DNA of 7,829 nt from Pseudomonadota bacterium (GTDB lineage Bacteria; Pseudomonadota; Alphaproteobacteria; Rhizobiales; Xanthobacteraceae), in contig JAEVZN010000127.1 of assembly GCA_023392205.1 (NCBI GenBank), positions 1 to 7,829 of the forward strand. Reading direction: 5' to 3'. The notes under the pieces are model-generated. The model was not told the DNA's origin, did no database searches, and was given only the letters and a program-made list of their open reading frames with translations. Position 1 is the first letter of the stretch; every line of letters begins with the position of its first letter. The position numbers and the translations under genes were made by a program. This document shows, piece by piece, positions 1-6,240 of the stretch.

Positions 1-606
1 GCCGGTGACATGCACAGCGGGCATGCCGAGTTCGGAAAATCGCTCGGCGTCGAGGGCCGATTGCGCAAGGCACAGATCGAATTTTCCCAGGATCGCCTTG
101 GCGGTACGTCTGAGCGATTTCCAGGCCTTGAAGGATTGCTCGGACATGCGCCCGTTCACCAGCACAAGCGGGATGCGCGCCTTGGCGCTGGCAATGATGA
201 GATTGGGCCACAGGTCGGATTCGATGAAGATGCCGAGATCCGGACGCCAGTGATCGAGAAAGCGGAAGACGAAGCGCGGCGCGTCCAGTGGGATGAATTG
301 ATGCTGCACATCGGGGGGCAGGCGCTCGCGCGCGACCTTGGCGGAGGTCACGGTGCCTGAGGTCACGAGGATATTCACCTGTTGCGCCCGCAGCCGCTGG
401 ATCAGCGGAAACACGGCGGTGAGTTCGCCGACGCTCGCGCCATGCACCCAGACCAGCGGACCCGGCGGCCGCGCCAGCGTGGCCTCGCCATGGCGCTCGC
501 CGAGCCGCGCCTTGACCTCCTTGCCGCGCATGAGCCTGCGCTTCAGCCACAGGCTCGCCAGCGGCGTGGCCGCCGCCATCGCGCGCCGGTACGCACGCAG
601 CGTCAT
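1..606 (-). CDS. waaA: 3-deoxy-D-manno-octulosonic acid (Kdo) transferase, N-terminal part (runs off left edge)
   Basis: WaaA/KdtA is an inner-membrane GT-B glycosyltransferase that moves Kdo from CMP-Kdo onto the lipid A precursor. The 202 codons present cover the N-terminal acceptor-binding domain. A basic, partly hydrophobic N-terminus (residues 1-35) is followed by WVHGASVGE at 53-61, whose last Glu aligns with the catalytic base of the family. Further on are IESDLWPNL and NGRMSEQSF, which match the E. coli KdtA pattern (ETELWPNL, NARLS). The family is about 420-440 aa, so roughly half is missing, including the CMP-Kdo domain; there is no stop before the edge. The ATG at 606 lies 7 bp after the stop of the upstream DUF374 gene, with only a weak purine-rich stretch as ribosome site, which suggests coupled translation. 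One or two Kdo additions cannot be told from this part. Rhizobial neighbours often continue with lpxK, which cannot be seen here. Confidence 0.95.
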   Translation of the reverse strand, partial: MTLRAYRRAMAAATPLASLWLKRRLMRGKEVKARLGERHGEATLARPPGPLVWVHGASVGELTAVFPLIQRLRAQQVNILVTSGTVTSAKVARERLPPDVQHQFIPLDAPRFVFRFLDHWRPDLGIFIESDLWPNLIIASAKARIPLVLVNGRMSEQSFKAWKSLRRTAKAILGKFDLCLAQSALDAERFSELGMPAVHVTG

Positions 607-613
607 GGGCAAT

Positions 614-1333
614 CTATCGGCCACGGGTCTGTTCGGGATTGGTTTTGCCGTCGGCGATGGCATAGGCCCGCTCTGTGACGGCATTGAGTGCAGCTTCCAG
701 CGTTTGCCGGGCGGTTTCGAGATCGTCGCGGGAGGCGTCGGGGCTGACACGCAAGGGCTCGCCGGCCACCCCGGCGATGCGGCTGAACGGCAGGTTCACC
801 GCGCTGCGGTCCCAATTGTCGAGTACCTTGCGGCGGCTGGAGGCAAGCGCGAGCGGATAGATCGGTCGGCCGGAATCGCGGGCGAGCCGGATGATGCCCG
901 GCCCTGCCACGCGCGAGATTTTCGGCACATCCGCAGTCAACGCCACGTTGTAGCCCTCAGCAAGCGCATCCAGCATCTGCCGGTAAGCGCTGACGCCGCC
1001 CTTGCGGTGAAATTCCGTCCCATGATCGCCCGAACCGCGGATGGTCTCAACTCCCAGCCATTCCGCAGCCACCGCATTCATTTCTCCGTCGCGATGGCGT
1101 GAAATCAGGGTCTTGCCCTTGTGCCCGTCGCGTTTGATGAACGGTGCCATGAAATGCTGACCATGCCACATCGCCAGGATGATCGGCAGGTCCGGTCCAA
1201 TCCGCTCATAGATATCTGCGGGCTCGGTGATCGTGCGGCTCGTCAGATGGACGAAGCGAAGGTATTCCGCAGCCGTGATCCCGGCCGCCTTCTGGACCCA
1301 GCGTGCGCGTGCAAGACGCCGTGACGACAGCAT
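614..1333 (-). CDS. DUF374 / lysophospholipid acyltransferase-like protein, probable lipid A-related acyltransferase
   Basis: A 239-aa protein of the DUF374 family, related to glycerolipid acyltransferases. Visible family blocks are MWHGQ (55-59), SRHRDGE (78-84), RGS (99-101), TADVPK (133-138), where many other bacteria have TPDGPRGP, and GRPIYPLALASSRR (155-168). A strict HX4D acyltransferase motif is not seen; His57 is the best catalytic candidate. Epsilonproteobacterial DUF374 proteins (LpxJ) have been described, from memory, as late lipid A acyltransferases, and position directly before waaA fits a role in lipid A or another membrane lipid. Substrate and acyl donor are not shown by the sequence. 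The ATG at 1333 is the only good start: an in-frame stop (that of the DUF4170 gene) lies 18 bp upstream, and the N-terminus (RWVQKAAGITAAEYLRF) looks as remembered for rhizobial homologues. Its stop is 7 bp before waaA, so it belongs to the same operon. Confidence 0.88.
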   Translation of the reverse strand: MLSSRRLARARWVQKAAGITAAEYLRFVHLTSRTITEPADIYERIGPDLPIILAMWHGQHFMAPFIKRDGHKGKTLISRHRDGEMNAVAAEWLGVETIRGSGDHGTEFHRKGGVSAYRQMLDALAEGYNVALTADVPKISRVAGPGIIRLARDSGRPIYPLALASSRRKVLDNWDRSAVNLPFSRIAGVAGEPLRVSPDASRDDLETARQTLEAALNAVTERAYAIADGKTNPEQTRGR

Positions 1334-1351
1334 GCCTGGAGCCGCTGGCGA

Positions 1352-1603
1352 TCAGCTGGACGCCGGATGCGTCAATCCGGGATCGAGCAGACGATGCAGG
1401 TGGACGATGAAATAACGCATATGCGCATTGTCGACGGTCTGCTGCGCCTTCGCACGCCACGCGACATAGGCGCTCGCGTAATTCGGATAGACGCCGACGA
1501 TATCGACCTTGGACAGGTCCTTGAATTCGATGTCCTCAAGCCGCGCAAGCTCGCCACCGATAACCAGGTGAAGAAGCTGCTTCTGTGGAGCCTGATCCGC
1601 CAT
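1352..1603 (-). CDS. DUF4170 family small protein of unknown function
   Basis: An 83-aa protein recognised as DUF4170, a small family typical of Alphaproteobacteria. Its hallmark blocks are present: LLHLVIGGEL (10-19), VDIVGVYPNYASAYVAWRAKAQ (about 33-54) and DNAHMRYFIVHLHRLLDP (about 58-75). There is no signal peptide, no hydrophobic segment long enough for a membrane helix and no cysteine, so it is probably a soluble cytoplasmic protein. The repeated aromatic residues and the HMRYFIVHLHRLL helix-like stretch suggest a small compact domain, perhaps a binding or scaffold protein, but no reaction is known to me. The ATG at 1603 gives the usual family length; no strong ribosome site precedes it. 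It follows the cysQ-like gene by 63 bp and precedes the DUF374 gene by 18 bp on the same strand. The family assignment is firm; the function is open. Confidence 0.87.
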   Translation of the reverse strand: MADQAPQKQLLHLVIGGELARLEDIEFKDLSKVDIVGVYPNYASAYVAWRAKAQQTVDNAHMRYFIVHLHRLLDPGLTHPASS

Positions 1604-1667
1604 GATCGTGAGCCCGTGTGACCGAATAATTCAAACGCCGCGCGACTGCGAAACGCGATAACCTCAA

Positions 1668-2477
1668 CTACACGAATTGCTCGCGCCTGTTCTGCACCAG
1701 ATCGAGCAGGAGCGCATGGCGAGAACGACCGGCAGCAACAATCGCGCCATGGACTGGATCATGCAAGTTGTAGACCAGCCTCTTGCCTGCAAAGTCGGTC
1801 AGCACGCCGCCAGCTTCGTGCACCAAAAGGTCGGCAGCCGCAAGGTCCCAGTCAGAGGCATTCACGGAAGCCATGGCGCCATCGATGCGCCCCTCGGCAA
1901 CGCGTGTCATGCGCAAGGCGAGCGAGTAAATCTTGGGGATATGCACCGTACCGCGGTCAAATTCTGAAAGTCGCTCGAGGAAGGATTTGGGACCTGCAAT
2001 CCGCGCGTCTGAAATGCTGCCGCCGTCGGTCGCAGCGATAGGCTCCCCGTTGCGGGTCGCACCATGTCCGGCAGATGCCAGAAACAATTCGTCTTCCACC
2101 GGCGCATAGATCGCCGCCGCCAGCGGCCGGCCGTCTTCGACAACTGCCGCGACAATCGACCAGTCGGAGCGTCCGGCGAGAAAAGACCGGGTGCCGTCGA
2201 TGGGATCGACGATAAACAGGCGCCGCGACGACAGCCGGGCGCGGTCGTCGACGCTTTCTTCCGACAGCCATCCATAGCCTTCTCGGGTCAGCCGCTCGCG
2301 TAGAAACTGATCGACCGCAATATCGGCTTCGCTGACAGGCGAATCCTTACCCTTGGTCCAGCTTTTGATGTTGGCGTTGCGATAGGAGCGAAGCGCGATC
2401 GGACCTGCATCGCGCAAGGCCGCGCCGAGATGCGCAGCAAGCGCAACCGGGTGGTCTTGCGCTTTAGTGTCCTGCAA
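1668..2477 (-). CDS. cysQ: inositol monophosphatase-family phosphatase, CysQ-like 3'(2'),5'-bisphosphate nucleotidase
   Basis: A 269-aa member of the metal- and lithium-sensitive phosphatase superfamily. The metal-binding set is complete: SEADIAVD (49-56), LSEES with Glu73-Glu74, DPIDGT with Asp91 and Asp94, and the C-terminal SDWDLAAADLLVHEAGG block with Asp211. CysQ proteins remove the 3'-phosphate of PAP made during sulfate activation; the ESVDD/DPIDGTRSF and WDLAAADLL spelling resembles CysQ more than SuhB, but inositol or other sugar phosphates remain possible. The start is TTG at 2477: a strong Shine-Dalgarno GGAGGG lies 8 nt before it, and no in-frame ATG occurs near the N-terminus. 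The gene begins inside the last codons of pmbA (14-bp overlap), so translation is probably coupled. Why a PAP/IMP phosphatase sits ahead of LPS genes is unclear; the grouping is one I remember from rhizobia. Confidence 0.88.
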   Translation of the reverse strand: MQDTKAQDHPVALAAHLGAALRDAGPIALRSYRNANIKSWTKGKDSPVSEADIAVDQFLRERLTREGYGWLSEESVDDRARLSSRRLFIVDPIDGTRSFLAGRSDWSIVAAVVEDGRPLAAAIYAPVEDELFLASAGHGATRNGEPIAATDGGSISDARIAGPKSFLERLSEFDRGTVHIPKIYSLALRMTRVAEGRIDGAMASVNASDWDLAAADLLVHEAGGVLTDFAGKRLVYNLHDPVHGAIVAAGRSRHALLLDLVQNRREQFV

Positions 2478-3816
2478 CGGTCAGGCCCTCCACGCGAAGT
2501 GTGGGCGCGTTCGTCCCGTATTTAAAGGTCAGGTCGTCGGCCGGCGTCAGCGTCCGGAACATGTCGAGCAGATGTCCGGCAATCGTCACCTCGCTGACCG
2601 GAAACGTCAGTTCGCCATTCTCGATCCAGAACCCCGCAGCACCGCGGCTGTAATCGCCGGTCACGAGATTGGTGCCCATCCCGATCAGGTCGGTTACGTA
2701 GAGACCTTTGCCGGTGTCCTTGATGAGTTGCTGCGGCGACAGCGCGCCCGCTTCGAGATGCAGGTTGGTCGGAGAAGGTGACGGCGGCGACGAGACGCCG
2801 CGCGAGGCGTGTCCGGTCGTGGCCATGTTCAATTCGCGGGCCGTCGCGCTGTCGAGAAACCAGCCGGTCAGCACGCCGTCCTCGATAACATGCATCAGCT
2901 GCACAGCCACGCCTTCGCCGTCGAAGGGATGCGAACGCAACCCACGCTTCCGCAGCGGATCGTCGACAACACGGATGCCGGAGGGAAAAAGCTTCTGGCC
3001 CAGGCGGTCCTTGAGGAAGCTGGCCTTGCGCGCGACGGACGCGCCATTCGCCGCACTTGCCAGGTGTCCGACGATCGATCCTGCGACACGCGGCTCGAAG
3101 ATCACCGGCACCTGCTGTGTGGCCACCTTGCGCGGGTTCACACGGCGCACAGCGCGTTCGCCGGCTCTGCGGCCGATCTCTGCCGCTATTTCAAGGTCGG
3201 AATCGTGCAACGCGGACGTATAATCGTAGTCCCGCTCCATGCCGGTGCCTTCGCCTGCAATCGCCATCATCGACAGGCCGCGCCGCGAGGCAAGATAGGC
3301 CCCGTGAAACCCTCCGCTTGTCACTAGCACCATGCCTCCGATCCCGGCCGATGCGGATGCTCCGCCGGACTTGGAGACACCGGCAACATTCATCGCCGCC
3401 TGCTCGGCCTCGCGTGCGCGCGATTCAAGCTGGGCGACATCTGGAATATCGGCATCGACGAGATCGAGATCGGGATGCTTTGTGGACAGGAGCGCCGGAT
3501 CGGCGAGGCCTGCATAGGGATCGTCCGGCGCGACTTTCGCCATTGCGACAGCGCGCGCGGCAAGCTGCGCCACATCGGTGCGATGAATGTCGTTGGTGGA
3601 GACGACCGCCTGTTTGCGGCCGACAAAGACGCGCAGGCCGACATCGTCGCCTTCGGAGCGCTCCGATTCCTCAAGTGCGCCGTCACGCACTTCTACGCCG
3701 ATCGAAACCGAACGCACGGCGACGGAATCGGCGGAGTCGGCACCGGCCTTTCGGGCGGCAGCAACGAGGCTTTCGGCAAGGCTGGAAAGCGCGGATTGAT
3801 CCAGGAGGTCTTTCAT
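2464..3816 (-). CDS. pmbA: TldE/PmbA, partner subunit of the TldD/TldE peptidase
   Basis: A U62-family protein, 450 aa from the chosen start (family about 445-450). PmbA/TldE forms a heterodimer with the zinc peptidase TldD, which digests unfolded peptides, matures microcin B17 and other modified peptides, and affects the CcdA antitoxin in E. coli. This copy has no HEXXH zinc motif, as expected for TldE. Its C-terminus carries the TldE signature GDYSRGAAGFWIENGE (387-402) followed by PVSEVTIAG, nearly identical to E. coli PmbA. The N-terminal half has EVRDGALEESERSEGDDVGLRV, also typical. No tldD is in this window, so the partner must lie elsewhere. The ATG at 3816 matches usual N-termini; the frame stays open to another ATG at 3903, which would add 29 residues rich in Pro, Ser and Arg that do not look like the family. 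Neither start has a clear ribosome site. It leads the minus-strand operon. Confidence 0.9.
   Translation of the reverse strand: MKDLLDQSALSSLAESLVAAARKAGADSADSVAVRSVSIGVEVRDGALEESERSEGDDVGLRVFVGRKQAVVSTNDIHRTDVAQLAARAVAMAKVAPDDPYAGLADPALLSTKHPDLDLVDADIPDVAQLESRAREAEQAAMNVAGVSKSGGASASAGIGGMVLVTSGGFHGAYLASRRGLSMMAIAGEGTGMERDYDYTSALHDSDLEIAAEIGRRAGERAVRRVNPRKVATQQVPVIFEPRVAGSIVGHLASAANGASVARKASFLKDRLGQKLFPSGIRVVDDPLRKRGLRSHPFDGEGVAVQLMHVIEDGVLTGWFLDSATARELNMATTGHASRGVSSPPSPSPTNLHLEAGALSPQQLIKDTGKGLYVTDLIGMGTNLVTGDYSRGAAGFWIENGELTFPVSEVTIAGHLLDMFRTLTPADDLTFKYGTNAPTLRVEGLTVAGH
2486..2491 (-). promoter_or_regulatory. ribosome binding site for cysQ inside pmbA
   Basis: On the minus strand this reads GGAGGG, 8 nt before the TTG at 2477. 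It lies within the last coding stretch of pmbA. It is the strongest Shine-Dalgarno I see in the left operon and is what fixes the non-ATG start of cysQ. Confidence 0.75.
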
Positions 3817-3833
3817 CGGTGCGTTTGGATTTA

Positions 3834-3846
3834 GGGGCGTCGCCCC
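3834..3846. repeat. perfect inverted repeat upstream of pmbA
   Basis: GGGGCGTCGCCCC is a 5-bp GC stem around a 3-base loop, 18 bp before the preferred pmbA ATG. If the transcript starts farther upstream, this would be a small hairpin in the pmbA leader; if translation starts at 3903 it is simply coding. No U-run follows on either strand, so it is not a terminator. Confidence 0.4.
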
Positions 3847-3989
3847 GCTCTGACAAGGAGAAGCTTCGGGTTGCGCGCGGTGGCGCAAGAAAGTGTCAAT
3901 CATGAGAATCGGGACTTTGCGCGAAACGCCCGATTAACCAGCCTTTTTAAGCGCTTACCGACGTCGCCATGGCACACTCCTGCACATAA

Positions 3990-4005
3990 CGGACGAAAAA
4001 GTCCG
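3990..4005. repeat. small hairpin upstream of the DUF6101-type gene
   Basis: CGGAC and GTCCG (3990-3994 and 4001-4005) form a 5-bp stem around the loop GAAAAA, ending 21 bp before the ATG at 4027 and just ahead of its ribosome site. It could be a leader stem-loop; the stem is short, so chance is possible. Confidence 0.35.
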
Positions 4006-4016
4006 GGGGAGCAATT

Positions 4017-4020
4017 GAGG
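4017..4020 (+). promoter_or_regulatory. ribosome binding site for the DUF6101-type gene
   Basis: GAGG with a 6-nt spacer to the ATG at 4027. It supports this start over the longer open frame that begins at 3871 and over the internal ATG at 4045. Confidence 0.55.
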
Positions 4021-4026
4021 CGTCAA

Positions 4027-4593
4027 ATGGAATTCGGCGGGGCCATGCCTGCCGGGGCGGGCCGTGATCTGCGGCTCGACCCCTTCGCGTTGCCCGTTCG
4101 CTTCCCGGCCAGAGATGCCGGGGCGGACGGGCAGACGCGGCAGGTTGAACTGGATCGCGATCGCGTTGTGCTGCGGCGCGCGGTGCGCGGTATGCGGATG
4201 AAAATCCGGCTGCCGCTCGACGCGTTTATCGGTGTCACGCTCACTGCAGAAACCGACGATGCGACCTCGTGCAGCATCACGCTGGATCACGTCGATCCGG
4301 CATTGTCGATCCCGCTTCTGGACAGCACTTCGCTCGAAGACGCGGCCGTGGTCTGGAAGGCATGGGGGCGGGTCCTGGGCTTGTCGATCCGCGTTTGCGA
4401 TGCCACCGGCAACGTCATCGATACGCGGCCCGGACGGCGCGATGTGCAGATGGTGCCCGACACGGGCCGCAGGCGCCGCCGTTCGGTCATCCGCAAACGC
4501 AGGCCCTCGATATTGATGCGCCGCAAGCCCGGCCGGCATATCGGCCTGTCCGCTGTGCATCGCGACGAGCGCGAGATCATCGCCCGCAACTGA
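4027..4593 (+). CDS. DUF6101-type conserved protein of unknown function
   Basis: A 188-aa protein that I recognise as a conserved Bradyrhizobium-type family (I believe DUF6101; the number is from memory). The N-terminal half holds LRLDPFALPVRF (15-26), then VELDRDRVVLRRAVRGM (40-56) and an amphipathic beta-rich stretch RLPLDAFIGVTL. The middle (about 85-130) has an acidic segment and VVWKAWGRVLGL. The C-terminal quarter is strikingly basic: RRRRRSVIRKRR at 148-159 and RRKPGR at 165-170, then the conserved-looking end REIIARN. There is no signal peptide or membrane helix. The basic tail could bind nucleic acid or acidic lipids, but that is inference. The frame is open upstream to 3871, but those residues look non-coding, and GAGG sits 6 nt before 4027. 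The gene is alone on its strand, divergent from pmbA and convergent with ubiA, whose stop is 16 bp away. Confidence 0.82.
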   Translation: MEFGGAMPAGAGRDLRLDPFALPVRFPARDAGADGQTRQVELDRDRVVLRRAVRGMRMKIRLPLDAFIGVTLTAETDDATSCSITLDHVDPALSIPLLDSTSLEDAAVVWKAWGRVLGLSIRVCDATGNVIDTRPGRRDVQMVPDTGRRRRRSVIRKRRPSILMRRKPGRHIGLSAVHRDEREIIARN

Positions 4594-4609
4594 GCCGGGC
4601 GGGGTCCAT

Positions 4610-5542
4610 TCACCAGAGCCTGGTCGCGGCATCGGCGATCATGGCGCCGAACAGGATCAGGCCTGCATCGCGATTGGACTTGAAAAGGCGCAGACAGAGC
4701 GCCGGATCGGTAATGTCCAGTCGCCGCACCTGCCAGCCGAGATGTACGGCAAACGCTGCAAGTCCGAGCCAGAAAAGTCCGCCGCCACCGGCCAGCCCGC
4801 CGGCAAGCCCGATCAGCACCACAGCGCCGGCAAAAAACACCGCCAGCATTGGCCGCGTGCGTTCGGCAAACAGGATCGCCGTGGACCGAATGCCGATCAG
4901 CGCGTCGTCCTCGCGGTCCTGATGCGCGTAGATCGTGTCATAGGCGATCACCCAGGCAATCGACCCGGCATAGAGCAGTAGCGGAACCGCATCGAGGCGA
5001 CCGAATTCGGCCGGCCACCCCATCAGCGCGCCCCAGGAAAAGGCCAGCCCCAGCCCGATCTGCGGCCAGTGGGTGAAGCGCTTGAGGAAAGGGTAAACGA
5101 CAACGGTGGCAAGCGACAAAATGCCGAGCGCGATTGTGAAAGGATTGAATTGCAGCAAGACGGCGAGGCCGACCAGCGCCTGAGCGACCAGAAAGATCAG
5201 CGCCTGTTTGACGGAGACCTGTCCCGATGGAATCGGTCGCGACCGCGTGCGCTCGACTTTGGCATCGAGATCGCGATCGGTGATGTCGTTCCAGGTGCAG
5301 CCGGCTCCGCGCATGGCGAAGGCGCCGATAAAGAACAGCAGGCAATGCCAAGGATCCGGGTAGGGCTTTCCGGCGGCGATGGCGGCCAGACCCGCCGACC
5401 ACCAGCAGGGCAGAAGCAGCAGCCAGGACCCGATGGGACGGTCCAGCCGCGCGAGCCGCAGATAGGGACGCGACCAATACGGTGCGAGCGTATCGACCCA
5501 GTTGCCTGTCGAATCGGCAACGCGGCCGGCCGCTTGGTTCAT
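4610..5542 (-). CDS. ubiA: 4-hydroxybenzoate polyprenyltransferase
   Basis: UbiA is an integral membrane prenyltransferase that attaches the polyprenyl tail to 4-hydroxybenzoate in ubiquinone synthesis. The 310-aa protein has both Mg-diphosphate Asp motifs: NDITDRDLD at 85-93 (NDxxDxxxD) and DTIYAHQDREDD from 202 (DxxYAxxDxxxD), separated by several hydrophobic helices. LDRPIGSWLLLLPCWW (33-48) is the usual first helix of UbiA, and RSRPIPSG (100-107) follows the first motif as in the family. About eight to nine membrane segments can be drawn. Length is typical (290-320). Its ATG at 5542 overlaps the TGA of the upstream secreted-protein gene (ATGA) and its own ribosome site is weak, so translation is probably coupled. 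The homologous homogentisate or heme O prenyltransferases are less likely given the motif spelling. It ends convergent to the DUF6101-type gene. Confidence 0.95.
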   Translation of the reverse strand: MNQAAGRVADSTGNWVDTLAPYWSRPYLRLARLDRPIGSWLLLLPCWWSAGLAAIAAGKPYPDPWHCLLFFIGAFAMRGAGCTWNDITDRDLDAKVERTRSRPIPSGQVSVKQALIFLVAQALVGLAVLLQFNPFTIALGILSLATVVVYPFLKRFTHWPQIGLGLAFSWGALMGWPAEFGRLDAVPLLLYAGSIAWVIAYDTIYAHQDREDDALIGIRSTAILFAERTRPMLAVFFAGAVVLIGLAGGLAGGGGLFWLGLAAFAVHLGWQVRRLDITDPALCLRLFKSNRDAGLILFGAMIADAATRLW

Positions 5543-6240
5543 CGCTGCAACGAATTGCCGGTCAGGGTGTCGAAGGTGCTGCCGCGGTTCTGCGTCGGGC
5601 TGCTCTCGGTCGGGACGGTAGGAATGCGGGATGTGCCAAGGGCATCGCTGAGGCTCGGCGCGCGCGGCTGGGGCGCCGCGGCGACATCACAGACCTTGCC
5701 GCGAATTTCCAGCGTCTTTGCGTGATTCTCCTTCATGCTTTTCAGCGCGTCGGGCGGGATTTGGCACTCCTTGCCGTGCTCTTCGACGAATTTCACCACC
5801 TTGGCTTCGGCGGCCGCGAAGTTGCGGAAAGCCCGGCACACCACCGGCTGGCGTTTGGTGGCGGCCGCGGATTTGATGGCGGCGGCCTTTTTCTCGGCAT
5901 CCGCGCGCAGCGGCATGAATTCTGCGCCGCAATCGCGCTGCGGCCTGGCGCCCATGAACCCACCAGGCGCTCCCATCGGAGCGCTCATAGGCGCGCCCTG
6001 CGGCGCCTGTGGGGCGCCCCAGCCGGAGGTGGGCGGGGGCGGCGCCGCTGTCGCCGGGGCAGGCGTGGCTGCCCCGGGCGTCGTCCAGCCTGATGTCGGC
6101 GGGCCGGAGGCCGCCTGGGCCAGAATCACTGTTCCGCTTTCAGTTGTAGTCCCGGCGGCAGCCGCGTCCAGCGAAGCGGAGCTAACCGCAACGAATACGG
6201 CAAGCGCCGACGCGGCGGACAAAGTTCGCAAAAGCCTCAT
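5539..6240 (-). CDS. secreted Pro/Ala-rich protein with four cysteines, function unknown
   Basis: A 233-aa exported protein. Residues 1-29 form a signal peptide: Arg at 2 and 5, a hydrophobic core (SALAVFVAV) and an Ala-rich end (LDAAAA) suited to signal peptidase I. A low-complexity linker (about 45-100) is rich in Pro, Ala, Gly, Met and Gln and has two copies of PPTSGW (near 47-52 and 69-74). A folded, charged domain follows (about 102-188) with Cys104, Cys135, Cys159 and Cys184, spaced 31, 24 and 25 residues apart, which would suit two disulfides in the periplasm. The C-terminus STFDTLTGNSLQR recalls a tail seen in other rhizobial hypothetical proteins. The start at 6240 is set by the signal peptide and by GGGAG 7 nt upstream; the frame is open much farther upstream but that part overlaps rsmE. 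It is joined to ubiA by ATGA. No enzymatic motif is seen. Confidence 0.82.
   Translation of the reverse strand: MRLLRTLSAASALAVFVAVSSASLDAAAAGTTTESGTVILAQAASGPPTSGWTTPGAATPAPATAAPPPPTSGWGAPQAPQGAPMSAPMGAPGGFMGARPQRDCGAEFMPLRADAEKKAAAIKSAAATKRQPVVCRAFRNFAAAEAKVVKFVEEHGKECQIPPDALKSMKENHAKTLEIRGKVCDVAAAPQPRAPSLSDALGTSRIPTVPTESSPTQNRGSTFDTLTGNSLQR

Larger units (their letters stand above)
3817..4026. other. divergent intergenic region between pmbA and the DUF6101-type gene
   Basis: This 210-bp stretch should hold the promoters of the minus-strand pmbA operon and the plus-strand DUF6101-type gene. It is more AT-rich than the flanking genes around 3930-4000. It holds a 10-bp perfect palindrome TAAGCGCTTA (3948-3957), a possible operator, and a small hairpin at 3990-4005. 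I could not place a convincing -35/-10 pair on either strand: the best minus-strand candidate (TTGCTC, 17 bp, CGTTAT) matches poorly at -10. The part 3817-3903 is also an open extension of the pmbA frame. Confidence 0.5.

Noticed and set aside
338..1102. Long plus-strand open frame of 254 codons opposite waaA and the DUF374 gene.
   Set aside because: Arises from high-GC codon bias antisense to two clearly recognised genes; the translation has no family features.
3057..3905. Plus-strand open frame of 282 codons opposite pmbA.
   Set aside because: Arg-rich low-complexity translation, antisense to well-conserved TldE sequence; no ribosome site or recognisable domain.
3906..3910. GANTC (CcrM) site near the pmbA start, with another at 6315-6319 in the second divergent region.
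   Set aside because: At this base composition such a site is expected every few hundred bases, so two are not evidence of methylation control.
3934..3950. Possible CtrA box (two TTAA elements) upstream of pmbA.
   Set aside because: Spacing is 9 bp, not the 7 bp of the CtrA consensus, and flanking bases do not match.
4594..4609. Possible shared terminator between the DUF6101-type gene and ubiA.
   Set aside because: The gap is only 16 bp and shows no stem followed by a T-run.
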